DNA of 32,163 nucleotides from assembly GCA_964604955.1 (NCBI GenBank), contig CAZSBE010000025.1, positions 1-32,163 of the forward strand, written 5' to 3'. How positions within the stretch are numbered: the first letter of the stretch is position 1; every line of letters begins with the position of its first letter. Made by a program: the position numbers and the translations under genes. Below the pieces are notes generated by a model. The model saw only the letters and a program-made list of their open reading frames with translations, made no database searches and was not told the origin of the DNA. Below are positions 14,622 through 22,370 of this stretch, piece after piece. This DNA is from JALGWA01 sp964604955. GTDB taxonomy: Bacteria > Arandabacterota > Arandabacteria > Arandabacterales > JALGWA01.

Positions 14622-15806
14622 ATGCCCGGTCGTAAGATTGTGTCCATGCCCGGCGACGGCATCGGCAAGCTGGTACTGCCCGAAGCGATTCGGGTTCTCG
14701 ACGCGGTGGGCTTTGACGCCGAATACGTGCACGCCGACATCGGCTGGGAGTTCTGGGTCACCGAAGGCAATCCGCTGCCGCAGAGGACGCTCGACTTGCT
14801 CGCCGAGCACCGGCTCGGCCTGTTCGGCGCCATCACTTCGAAGCCCAAGAGCGAGGCCGCCAGGGAGCTCTTGCCCGCGCTCAGGGACAAGGGCCACGTA
14901 TACTACAGCCCCATCGTGGGCCTCAGGCAGCACTTCAATCTCGACATATGCCTGAGGCCGTGCCGGACCTTCAAGGGGAACCCCCTGAACTTCATAAGAA
15001 AGGCAGCCGGCGGCGGGTTCGATGAGCCCATGATCGACGTCGCCATTTTCCGCCAGAACACGGAAGGCCTCTACGCCGGCGTCGAGTGGACCAACCCTCC
15101 GCCCGAAGTGCGCAAGGCCCTTGAGACCCATCCCAAGATGGCGGCATTCAAGGACACGCCGGGCGAGGAACTCGCGGTGTCGACGCGCATCTTCACGCGC
15201 AAGGCATGCCGGAGGATAGTCGAAGCCGCCTTCGAGTACGCCAGGAAGAAGGGTTACAAGTCGGTAACGGTATGCGAGAAGCCCAATGTCATACGCGAGA
15301 CCTCGGGCATGATGCTCGAGACGTGCAAGACCGTCCAGAAGAACTACCCCGAGATCGAGCTCTGGAACACCAACATCGACGCCCAGATGATGTGGCTCAC
15401 CAAGAACCCCGAAGACTACGGCGCCATCGTGAGCGGCAACATGTTCGGCGATATCGTCTCCGACGGATTCGCGGGCCTGGTGGGCGGCCTCGGGTTCGCC
15501 TGCAGCGCCAACATCGGGGAGACCTGCGCCATTTTCGAACCCACTCACGGCTCGGCTCCCAAGTATGAGAACCTCGACCCGTCGATAGTCAATCCAATCG
15601 CCATGATCCTGAGCGCCTGCCTCATGCTCGACCATATCGGCGAGCCCGGCCCCGCCGCGAAGATACGCGACGCCATCGCGGCCGTTATAGAGGAAGGCAA
15701 GGTCAAGACTTACGACATGATGAAACTGCCCGGCGGACCCGGCGTAATCAAGCAGGGAGCGGCGACGACCCGGGAGGTCACGGACGCCGTGATCGCCAAT
15801 CTGTGA
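14622..15806 (+). CDS. icd: isocitrate/isopropylmalate dehydrogenase family, NADP-isocitrate type
   Basis: The 394-residue beta-decarboxylating dehydrogenase oxidises a 2-hydroxy-tri/dicarboxylate or runs the reverse reductive carboxylation. Start ATG 14622 has GGAGG 8 nt upstream. Substrate-site residues resemble isocitrate dehydrogenase: Ser96 in YYSPIVGLRQ at the position of the E. coli IDH serine, Arg102, Arg112 in CLRP, and Arg144/Tyr151 in FRQNTEGLYAG. The metal motif NMFGDIVSDGFAGLVGGLG is intact. The cofactor loop reads HGSAPKYE (Lys314-Tyr315), the pair that binds the NADP 2'-phosphate in E. coli IDH, where NAD enzymes usually have Asp-Ile; a later TYDMMK keeps Tyr but has Lys for Arg. 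I infer NADP-dependent isocitrate dehydrogenase. Homoisocitrate or isopropylmalate activity is less likely. It is the first gene of an operon with aconitase-family and citrate lyase genes. Confidence 0.82.
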   Translation: MPGRKIVSMPGDGIGKLVLPEAIRVLDAVGFDAEYVHADIGWEFWVTEGNPLPQRTLDLLAEHRLGLFGAITSKPKSEAARELLPALRDKGHVYYSPIVGLRQHFNLDICLRPCRTFKGNPLNFIRKAAGGGFDEPMIDVAIFRQNTEGLYAGVEWTNPPPEVRKALETHPKMAAFKDTPGEELAVSTRIFTRKACRRIVEAAFEYARKKGYKSVTVCEKPNVIRETSGMMLETCKTVQKNYPEIELWNTNIDAQMMWLTKNPEDYGAIVSGNMFGDIVSDGFAGLVGGLGFACSANIGETCAIFEPTHGSAPKYENLDPSIVNPIAMILSACLMLDHIGEPGPAAKIRDAIAAVIEEGKVKTYDMMKLPGGPGVIKQGAATTREVTDAVIANL

Positions 15807-15824
15807 AGCGGGAGAGGCGGGAAC

Positions 15825-15944
15825 AGAGCGACGCAGCGGTCGGCCGAGGGCCGGTCGCACGGATAGAGCGACGCAGCGGTCGGCCGAGGGCCGGTCGCAC
15901 GGATAGAGTGACGCAGCGGTCGGCTGAGGGCCGGTCGTGCTGGA
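15825..15944 (+). repeat. three tandem 40-bp hairpin repeats between icd and aconitase
   Basis: Three head-to-tail units (15825-15864, 15865-15904, 15905-15944) begin AGAGCGACGCAGCGGTCGG. Copies 1 and 2 are identical; copy 3 differs at a few bases. Each forms a 10-pair stem GCGGTCGGCC / GGCCGGTCGC with loop GAG (two G-U pairs). In copy 3 the changes inside the stem (GGCC to GGCT, TCGC to TCGT) turn C-G/G-C into U-G/G-U pairs, so RNA pairing survives. No T-run follows. Likely roles are intercistronic mRNA stabilisation or a REP-like element. Confidence 0.85.
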
Positions 15945-15951
15945 GGTTGAC

Positions 15952-17769
15952 ATGGGTTTTACCCTGATCGAGAAGATAATCTCGTCACATTCAGACAGGG
16001 CCTGCAAACCGGGCGATATTGTCGATATGAAGATAGATGCCCGGCTTGCGAGGGATTTCGGCGGCGCTAACGTGGTAAAGAACATCGAGGAGCACGGCCT
16101 GGGAATCGACGATGCGGCCCGCACCTTCTTTACCCTGGACTGCAATCCCACGGGCTCCGACCAGCGGTACGCGGCTAACCAGCAGCGCATACGCCGGTTC
16201 GCGCGCGCCAACGGTATCAAGGTCTATGACATAGACGCCGGCATAGGGACCCATATCGCCATTGACGAGGGCCTGGTAGGCTGCGGCGGCACGCTGGTAT
16301 CGACCGATTCCCATGCCAATATTCTGGGCTCCATCGGGGCCTTCGGCCAGGGCATGGGCGACCAGGACATAGCATACGCGTTCGCCGCAGGGCGCGTATG
16401 GTTCAGCGTCCCTCCCACGGTGCGCATCTTCCTGAGCGGCAAGCCGGCTGCGGGCGTTACCGCAAAGGACCTCACGCTGGAGCTGCTGCGCAACCTGGGC
16501 GCGAGAGGGCTTCTCGGCTATGCCGCCGAGATGTACGGGGATGCCGTTGACCGCATGGGCCTGTCCGACCGCGTTACGCTGGCCTCGATGGCTACCGAGA
16601 TGGGCGGCATCATAATACTCTTCCCTCCCAACCAGGCGGTAATAGATGAGCTCAGGGAGATGACGGGCAAGACCTGCGATATGGTTGCCGCCGACGCGGA
16701 CGCCCTCTACGAGAAGGACATCAGCCTAGACGTGACAAGGGTCGAGCCCATGGTCTCGCTTCCCGGGAACCCCGAGAAGGCCGTCCCGGTCAGCGAGGTC
16801 GAGGGAACGCGGATCGATTCGGCTTTCATAGGCTCCTGCACGGACGGCCGCTGGGAGGACATGAAGATGGCCGCGGACATACTCGAAGGGCGCCGGGTCG
16901 CGCCCGGAGTAGTCCTGAAGATCGTCCCGGCCACGGACAGGATCTGGCGGCGCTGCCTGGCCGAAGGCGTTGTCGAGACGTTCAAGCAGGCGGGGGCTCT
17001 CCTGGGGAACGCGGGGTGCGCCGGCTGTGCGGCGGGGCAGGTCGGCCAGAACGGGCCCGGGGAGGTGACCGTCAGCACCGGGAACCGGAACTTCCCGGGC
17101 AAACAGGGCCAGGGCCACGTCTACCTGGCGAGCCCGGCGGTGGTCGCCGCTTCGGCGGTTGCCGGGTTTATCGTGACGCCCGAGAGGATGGACTCGGACA
17201 TCGAGCCCAGGGCCGAGGCCGCAGGGACCGGGGCCGCGGGCAAGAGTCCACGGCAGGCCCCCGCGGCGCGAGCGGGCGAGGCGCCCACCGCCGTCAGGGG
17301 CCGCGTCTGGATAGTCGCCGAAGACAACATCGACACCGATATGATTTATCATAACCGGCATCTTGCGGTTACCGACATCGACGAGATGGGCCAGTACTGC
17401 TTCGGCAATCTCGCGGGCTGGGAGGATTTTCCCGCGAAGGTCGGGGCGGGCGACATCGTCGTAACAGGCGAGAACTTCGGCGCGGGCTCGTCGAGGCAGC
17501 ATGCCGTGGACTGCTTCAAGAGCCTCGGCGTGAGCGCCGTGATAGCGAAGTCTTTCGGGGCCATCTACGAGAGAAACGCCATAAACGCCGCGCTCCCTAT
17601 CGTGACCGGCGACCTCTCCGGGCTCGATCTTGAGAGCGGGGATGAGATAAGCGTTGACTTTGTCAGGGGAGAGGCCAGGAACGAAGCCACCGGAGCCACC
17701 GCACCGGTCAGGGCTTTCTCCGAGGTCCAGCTCGACATTTACAGGCGCGGCGGACTACTTAACCGGTAG
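15952..17769 (+). CDS. fused large+small subunit aconitase-family hydrolyase
   Basis: The 605-residue protein carries both halves of a LeuC/LeuD-type hydrolyase. ATG 15952 has GGAGG 6 nt upstream. Residues 1 to about 415 are the 4Fe-4S catalytic part, with cluster cysteines Cys296 (GSCTDG), Cys356 and Cys359 (GCAGCAAG) and a DSHA stretch (119-122) where most relatives have DSHT. An Ala/Gly/Pro-rich linker (about 415-450) leads to the swivel domain, with NIDTDMIY and GENFGAGSSRQHA (506-518). Two-domain single-chain forms of this family are usually annotated as aconitate hydratase, so citrate-isocitrate isomerisation is the leading guess, supported by the adjacent icd and citrate lyase genes. 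It is 11 nt from the next gene, which encodes a second enzyme of the same superfamily. Confidence 0.83.
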   Translation: MGFTLIEKIISSHSDRACKPGDIVDMKIDARLARDFGGANVVKNIEEHGLGIDDAARTFFTLDCNPTGSDQRYAANQQRIRRFARANGIKVYDIDAGIGTHIAIDEGLVGCGGTLVSTDSHANILGSIGAFGQGMGDQDIAYAFAAGRVWFSVPPTVRIFLSGKPAAGVTAKDLTLELLRNLGARGLLGYAAEMYGDAVDRMGLSDRVTLASMATEMGGIIILFPPNQAVIDELREMTGKTCDMVAADADALYEKDISLDVTRVEPMVSLPGNPEKAVPVSEVEGTRIDSAFIGSCTDGRWEDMKMAADILEGRRVAPGVVLKIVPATDRIWRRCLAEGVVETFKQAGALLGNAGCAGCAAGQVGQNGPGEVTVSTGNRNFPGKQGQGHVYLASPAVVAASAVAGFIVTPERMDSDIEPRAEAAGTGAAGKSPRQAPAARAGEAPTAVRGRVWIVAEDNIDTDMIYHNRHLAVTDIDEMGQYCFGNLAGWEDFPAKVGAGDIVVTGENFGAGSSRQHAVDCFKSLGVSAVIAKSFGAIYERNAINAALPIVTGDLSGLDLESGDEISVDFVRGEARNEATGATAPVRAFSEVQLDIYRRGGLLNR

Positions 17770-17780
17770 AGGGTAGAACC

Positions 17781-19040
17781 ATGGGTAAGACATTCGCTGA
17801 GAAACTGCTCGCGACCAAGAGCGGGCTCGACAGCGTCGAGGCGGGCCAGATCGTAACAGTCCATCCCGACCATATCCTCACGCATGATAACACGGCCGCC
17901 ATCATCGGGAAGATCGAAGGCGACCTCGACACCTACGGCGTCGCCAGCGCAGAGGTGCCCGTCATCGTGATCGACCACGTCGTGCCGGCCGCGAACGAGA
18001 AGACCGCGACCAACCACAAGAAGGTCAGGGAATTCGTGAAGAAGTTCGGGATCAAGAACTTCTACGACGTCGGCGAGGGCATCTGCCATGAGGTCCTCAT
18101 CGCCAAAGGCCACGCCCTGCCGGGGGACCTCATAGTGGGGAGCGATTCCCACACTTGCACTTACGGGGCAGTCGGCGCCTTCGCGACTGGAATCGACAGG
18201 ACGGAGGCCGCCGCCATCATGCTCACCGGCAAGAGCTGGTTCAAGGTGCCGCACTCGATGAAGATCGAGCTGGAGGGCGAGCTCCGGCCGCCGGTCTCGG
18301 CCAAGGACCTGGTGCTCACCATCATCGGCGACATCAGCGCGAGCGGCGCCAACTACATGTCGGTCGAGTTTCACGGCAACGTCGCCGCCCTGGACTTCGA
18401 GGGCCGCATGACCGTCGCCAACATGGGCGTTGAAATGGGCGCCAAGAACGCCGTTTTCCCGGTCGATGAGGTGACCCGGAAATACTTGGAGAGCATAGGC
18501 GCCGTGGGCAAGTGGGAGGCCGTCTGGGCCGACGCCGACGCGGAATACGCTGAGACGCTCGCATACGACCTCTCTAAAATAGTGCCGGTGGTGGCCAGGC
18601 CCCACGAGGTGGACAACGTCGCCCCCGCGAAGGAACTCGGAGACGTGGCCATCAACCAGTTCCTCATCGGGACATGCACCAACGGCCGCCTCGGCGACCT
18701 TCAGGTCGCCGCCCGGGTGCTCCGCGGCAAGCACGTGAACCCCGACTCCAGGCTGCTCGTTCTCCCGGCAAGCAGGGACATACTGCTGGAAGCCATAAAC
18801 GACGGAACCATACCGATGCTCATAGACTCGGGGGCCATCGTGCTCCCTCCCGGCTGCGGCCCCTGCCTGGGAGCGCACCAGGGAGTGCTCGCCCCGGGCG
18901 AGAAGTGCCTGAGCACGGCCAACAGGAACTTCAAGGGCCGCATGGGCTGCAAGGAAGCCGAGATTTACCTCGCGAGCCCGGCGACCGTGGCCGCAAGCGC
19001 GCTCGAGGGAAGAATAGTAGACCCGACGGATTTCGCCTGA
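17781..19040 (+). CDS. homoaconitase/isopropylmalate dehydratase-type large subunit
   Basis: The 419-residue protein is a full-length LeuC/HacA-type catalytic subunit. It has DHVVPAANEKTATNHKKVRE near the start, the substrate/cluster motif GSDSHTCTYGAVGAFATG, and 4Fe-4S cysteines Cys299 (GTCTNGR), Cys359 and Cys362 (PGCGPCLG). Together with the small subunit downstream it should form a stereospecific hydro-lyase that isomerises a hydroxy-acid through an unsaturated intermediate. Known members act on isopropylmalate, homocitrate, citramalate/mesaconate, dimethylmalate or citrate, and the large subunit does not tell them apart reliably. GAGGG precedes ATG 17781. The gene sits between the fused hydrolyase and its own small subunit, 28 nt downstream. 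I rate a leucine-pathway role unlikely because no leuA or leuB-type partner is adjacent. Confidence 0.85.
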   Translation: MGKTFAEKLLATKSGLDSVEAGQIVTVHPDHILTHDNTAAIIGKIEGDLDTYGVASAEVPVIVIDHVVPAANEKTATNHKKVREFVKKFGIKNFYDVGEGICHEVLIAKGHALPGDLIVGSDSHTCTYGAVGAFATGIDRTEAAAIMLTGKSWFKVPHSMKIELEGELRPPVSAKDLVLTIIGDISASGANYMSVEFHGNVAALDFEGRMTVANMGVEMGAKNAVFPVDEVTRKYLESIGAVGKWEAVWADADAEYAETLAYDLSKIVPVVARPHEVDNVAPAKELGDVAINQFLIGTCTNGRLGDLQVAARVLRGKHVNPDSRLLVLPASRDILLEAINDGTIPMLIDSGAIVLPPGCGPCLGAHQGVLAPGEKCLSTANRNFKGRMGCKEAEIYLASPATVAASALEGRIVDPTDFA

Positions 19041-19068
19041 ACCCAGGCGAATCAGAAGGCGGTGTGAG

Positions 19069-19566
19069 ATGAACGTTTGGAAATACGGAGACAGCGTGAA
19101 CACGGATATGCTGTTCCCCGGCAAGTACACATATACTGCCAGCACGCCTGAGGAGATCATCCCCCATCTATTCGAGGACCTCGACCCGGATTTCGCCGCG
19201 AAGGCAGGCGAGGGGGACATCATTCTCGCCGGCGACAACTTCGGATGCGGAAGCTCGAGGGAGCAACCGACCGTCGGCCTCAGGGCCCTCGGCATCAAGG
19301 CCGTGATCGCCCGTAGCTTCGCGCGCATCTTTTACCGCTCGGCCATAAACCAGGGCCTCATCCTCATCGAGTGCCCGGACGCCGTCGATGCCTATACCGA
19401 AGGCGACCAGGTCGACGTGAATCCGGAGGCTGGCACGATCTCGGTCGGCGGCAGGGTGTTCAGGTTTCCGAAGCTCCCTCCGGAGATACTCGCGATACGG
19501 GATGCCGGCGGTCTGCTGAATTACGTCAGGGAAGAGCTCAAGGAAAGGAAGGTGGGCGATGCCTAA
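19069..19566 (+). CDS. homoaconitase/isopropylmalate dehydratase-type small subunit
   Basis: The 165-residue protein is the swivel-domain partner of the preceding large subunit. It has DSVNTDMLFPGKYTYT, the invariant GDNFGCGSSREQP and IARSFARIFYRSAINQGL, and is close to the usual 160-170 residues. The loop that reads YLRT in isopropylmalate isomerases and YLVY in homoaconitase is YTYT here (residues 20-23), so the substrate is probably neither of those two. A ribosome site (AAGGCGG) precedes ATG 19069. Its stop overlaps the start of the citrate lyase fusion by 8 nt, showing translational coupling between the isomerase and the lyase. Confidence 0.85.
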   Translation: MNVWKYGDSVNTDMLFPGKYTYTASTPEEIIPHLFEDLDPDFAAKAGEGDIILAGDNFGCGSSREQPTVGLRALGIKAVIARSFARIFYRSAINQGLILIECPDAVDAYTEGDQVDVNPEAGTISVGGRVFRFPKLPPEILAIRDAGGLLNYVREELKERKVGDA

Positions 19567-20770
19567 GGGCATAGGCGGGAGACGCGGCGATGACGTAAGG
19601 TCCGACTGCTATGTCGCGATCGAGCCCAGGAAGTCGGGGGGAATAGAGATCGCGATGAAGTCCAAGGTCGAAGCCATGTACGGCGGGTCCATAATCGACA
19701 TCGTCAGGCGGGGCCTTGACTTCTTCGGCATAGCGAACGCGGCAGTCGAGGTTGAAGACCAGGGGGCCCTCCCGTTTACCATAATGGCGAGGCTCGAGGT
19801 CGCCGTCAGGCGCATGAACCCGTCGGAGACGCGCGAGTTCCTGCCTGAGATCGAGCCCGGGTGCCTCTATGGGACCGATCGCCGGCGCATGCGCCGCTCC
19901 AGGCTCTACCTTCCCGGAAACGAGACGCGCTTCATGATCAACGCGGGGCTCCACAGGCCCGACGGCGTCATCTTAGACCTCGAAGACAGCGTCCACCCTG
20001 CCGAGAAGGACGCCGCCCGTATTCTCGTCAGGAACGCCTTGAGGCAGATCGACTTCTTCGGCGCCGAGCGCATGGTGCGGATCAACCAGGGAGAACTCGC
20101 GTTTCCAGACCTCGAGAGCATCGTCCCCCACAATGTCCATGTCGTGTTGATACCCAAATGCGAAACCGGCGACCAGGTCCGGGCCATCGACGAGAAGATC
20201 CAGACCATCAGGAAAGAGCACGACGTAGAGAATCAAGTCTATCTAATGCCCATAGTCGAGTCCGGCCTGGGCGCGATCAACGCCTATGAGATCGCGGCGG
20301 CCTCTCCCAGCAACGTGGCGCTCACGATAGGGCTCGAGGACTACACCGCCGACATAGGGACGCTGCGCACTCCCGAGGGGCGCGAGAGTTTCTGGGCCCG
20401 GAGCGCGGTCGTCAACGCCGCGCGCGCCGCGGGCCTCCAGCCCATTGACACCGTATTCTCGGACGTCAGCGACACCGAGGGCCTCCGCAGGAGCGTACTC
20501 GAAGCCAAGTCCCTGGGGTTCGACGGCAAGGGCTGCATACACCCCCGCCAGATCAAGGTCATACACGAGGCCTTCGCGCCGGAAGAGGCCGAGGTCCAGC
20601 GGGCGAGGAAGATCGTGCTGGCTTTCGAGGAGGCCGAGAAAAAGGGCCTGGGCGTCGTCTCGCTCGGCAGCAAGATGATCGACCCGCCGGTGGTTAAGCG
20701 CGCGCTCAACACCGTCGATATGGCCATCGCCACGGGCCAACTCAATGCCGACTGGAGGGACTCAGAATGA
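19559..20770 (+). CDS. citE: fused citrate lyase gamma (acyl carrier) and beta subunits
   Basis: One 403-codon frame joins CitD and CitE. Residues about 12-95 match the acyl-carrier subunit (SDCYVAIEP, GGIEIAMKSKVEAMYG, VEVEDQGALPFTIMARLEVA). Residues about 110-395 match the lyase subunit, a TIM-barrel with RSRLYLPGNETRFM, GVILDLEDSVHPAEKDAAR, MPIVESGLGAINAYEIA, IGLEDYTADIG and GKGCIHPRQ. Together with CitF it should cleave citrate, or a related acid such as citramalate, to acetate and oxaloacetate (or pyruvate). The serine that carries the phosphoribosyl-dephospho-CoA group in CitD (E-S-S/G-D) aligns with Arg14; Ser15 is one position away. ATG 19559 follows AAGGTGG. The CitC ligase and CitX/CitG genes needed to load a classical enzyme are not in the window. 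Confidence 0.85.
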   Translation: MPKGIGGRRGDDVRSDCYVAIEPRKSGGIEIAMKSKVEAMYGGSIIDIVRRGLDFFGIANAAVEVEDQGALPFTIMARLEVAVRRMNPSETREFLPEIEPGCLYGTDRRRMRRSRLYLPGNETRFMINAGLHRPDGVILDLEDSVHPAEKDAARILVRNALRQIDFFGAERMVRINQGELAFPDLESIVPHNVHVVLIPKCETGDQVRAIDEKIQTIRKEHDVENQVYLMPIVESGLGAINAYEIAAASPSNVALTIGLEDYTADIGTLRTPEGRESFWARSAVVNAARAAGLQPIDTVFSDVSDTEGLRRSVLEAKSLGFDGKGCIHPRQIKVIHEAFAPEEAEVQRARKIVLAFEEAEKKGLGVVSLGSKMIDPPVVKRALNTVDMAIATGQLNADWRDSE

Positions 20771-22329
20771 CAACCGAATACCAACTCGTCGAGAACGCGG
20801 CCGGGAGGCTGGTCCCTACAGTGGTAAACGGCAGGGAGCAGGTCCCGTACAAGGGCGTCGGCAAGCACAGGCCGGAAGGCCGCAAGGCCGCGCCCCCCAT
20901 AGCGTCGGCGGCGGACTACCCCGCGGACGGCAACAAGGTAGTCAAGGACCTCCGAACGGCGCTGGAGGCCGCGGGGCTCGCCGACGGCATGACCATATCG
21001 ACGCATCATCACCTGAGGAACGGCGACTTCATCGCCAACATGACTTTCGACATCGCGGCGGATATGGGCGTCAAGGACCTCATGTGGTTTCCCAGCGCGT
21101 CCTTTCCCTGCCAGGCCCGGAACATAGCGCATATGGACAGTGGCGTGATCCATCACATAGAGGGGAGCATGAACGGGCCCCTGGGGCGCTACTGCTCCGA
21201 AGGCAGGATGCGCGGAATGGGCGTGCTGAGGTCGCACGGCGGCCGCTACCAGGCCGTGCAGGACGGCGAGGTCCATATCGACATCGCCGTGATCGCGGCG
21301 CCGACGGCCGACCCCTTCGGGAACGCCAATGCCCTCACGGGCCCCTCGGCATGCGGGCTCCTGGGGTTCGCGCTCGCCGACTCGCAGTACGCCGACAGGG
21401 TGATCGTGGTGACCGACAATCTCGTACCTTTCCCCTGCGTACCGTGGCAGATCCAGGGCAATTACGTGGACCATGTCGTCGTGGTGGACAAGATCGGCGA
21501 CCCGGCAAAGATCGTCTCGGGAACGACGCAGATCACCCGCAGCCCCGACCGCCAGCTCATAGCCGAGCTCACCGCGCGCTTCGTAAGGGACGCCGGCATC
21601 ATGAAGGACGGCTTCTCCTTCCAGGCAGGGGCCGGAGGCACGGCGCTCGCCTTCGCCATTTACCTTGAGGAGATGATGAGGGAAGCCGGGGTGAAGGCCC
21701 GGTTCGTCAGAGGCGGCAGCACCCAGTACCTGGTGAAGATGCTGGAGGAGGGCCTGACCGACTACATCCTCGACGGCCAGACGTTCGACCTCGAGGGCGT
21801 GAGGTCGATGCGCGAGAACCCCGGCCATGTCTGGACGAGCCCGTTTACGAGCTATAACTACAACGGCAAGGGCTTCTTCGGGACCATGGTGGACGTCGTG
21901 GTGCTGGGGGCCACGGAGGTCGACGTAAACTTCAACGCCAACGTGGTGACCCATTCGGACGGCCTGCTCCTTCACGGCATAGGCGGCTGGCAGAACTGCC
22001 TGTCGAGCAAGTGCACCATACTTCCCATCCCGTCTTTCAGGGACAGGATACCGGTGCTCGTCGACGAGGTCACGACGCTGGTGGGGCCAGGTGAGCTCAT
22101 CGACGTCATCGTGACCGAGCGCGGCATCGCCATCAACCCGGCGCGCCGGGACCTCCTGGACGCCGTCAAAGGCTCGGACCTTCCCATACGGTCGATACGC
22201 GACATCAAGGCCGACGTGGAGAAGATCGTGGGCGGGCCGCCGGCCAGGCCGAAGTTCGGCGAGAAGGTCGTAGCGGCCATAAAGTGGGTGGACGGCACCG
22301 TAATCGACAGCGTGAGACAAATCAAATAG
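20767..22329 (+). CDS. citF: citrate lyase alpha subunit (citrate:acetyl-ACP transferase)
   Basis: The 520-residue protein matches CitF in length and sequence. It has a basic N-terminal stretch, THHHLRNGDFIANMTFDIAA, HMDSGVIHHIEGSMNGPLG, RSHGGRYQAVQDGEVHIDIA, the CoA-transferase blocks AAPTADPFGNANALTGPSAC and QAGAGGTALAFAIYLEEMM, GHSDG-like THSDGLLLHGIGGWQN, and the tail VTERGIAINPARRDLL. CitF swaps the acetyl group on the acyl-carrier subunit for citrate, producing citryl-ACP for the beta subunit. The gene overlaps the citDE fusion by 4 nt (ATGA) with GGAGGG 8 nt upstream. It is the last gene of the operon. Directly at its stop codon begins copy B of the dispersed repeat, and no Rho-independent terminator is visible. 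Confidence 0.9.
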   Translation: MTTEYQLVENAAGRLVPTVVNGREQVPYKGVGKHRPEGRKAAPPIASAADYPADGNKVVKDLRTALEAAGLADGMTISTHHHLRNGDFIANMTFDIAADMGVKDLMWFPSASFPCQARNIAHMDSGVIHHIEGSMNGPLGRYCSEGRMRGMGVLRSHGGRYQAVQDGEVHIDIAVIAAPTADPFGNANALTGPSACGLLGFALADSQYADRVIVVTDNLVPFPCVPWQIQGNYVDHVVVVDKIGDPAKIVSGTTQITRSPDRQLIAELTARFVRDAGIMKDGFSFQAGAGGTALAFAIYLEEMMREAGVKARFVRGGSTQYLVKMLEEGLTDYILDGQTFDLEGVRSMRENPGHVWTSPFTSYNYNGKGFFGTMVDVVVLGATEVDVNFNANVVTHSDGLLLHGIGGWQNCLSSKCTILPIPSFRDRIPVLVDEVTTLVGPGELIDVIVTERGIAINPARRDLLDAVKGSDLPIRSIRDIKADVEKIVGGPPARPKFGEKVVAAIKWVDGTVIDSVRQIK

Positions 22330-22353
22330 GGGTCAGGTCTTAAAATGCACAAT
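22329..22353 (+). repeat. dispersed AGACCTGACCCC repeat, copy B
   Basis: On the plus strand GGGGTCAGGTCT is followed by TAAAATGCACAAT. Its first G is the last base of the citF stop codon. In gene orientation it is placed as in copy A behind pckA, i.e. immediately after a stop codon. Confidence 0.75.
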
Positions 22354-22370
22354 CCGCCCCGCTGGTGATC

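Noticed and set aside
14622..15806. LeuB (3-isopropylmalate dehydrogenase)
   Set aside because: The cofactor loop has the NADP-type Lys-Tyr pair and the substrate site keeps an isocitrate-type serine; gene context is citrate metabolism.
15825..15944. possible CRISPR array
   Set aside because: The 40-bp units abut directly with no unique spacers, and no cas genes are present.
17781..19566. LeuCD of leucine biosynthesis
   Set aside because: The neighbours are icd and citrate lyase genes rather than leuA/leuB, and the small-subunit loop is YTYT instead of YLRT.
20341..22320. 659-codon minus-strand frame opposite citF
   Set aside because: A shadow frame with no domain signature; citF on the plus strand is unambiguous.
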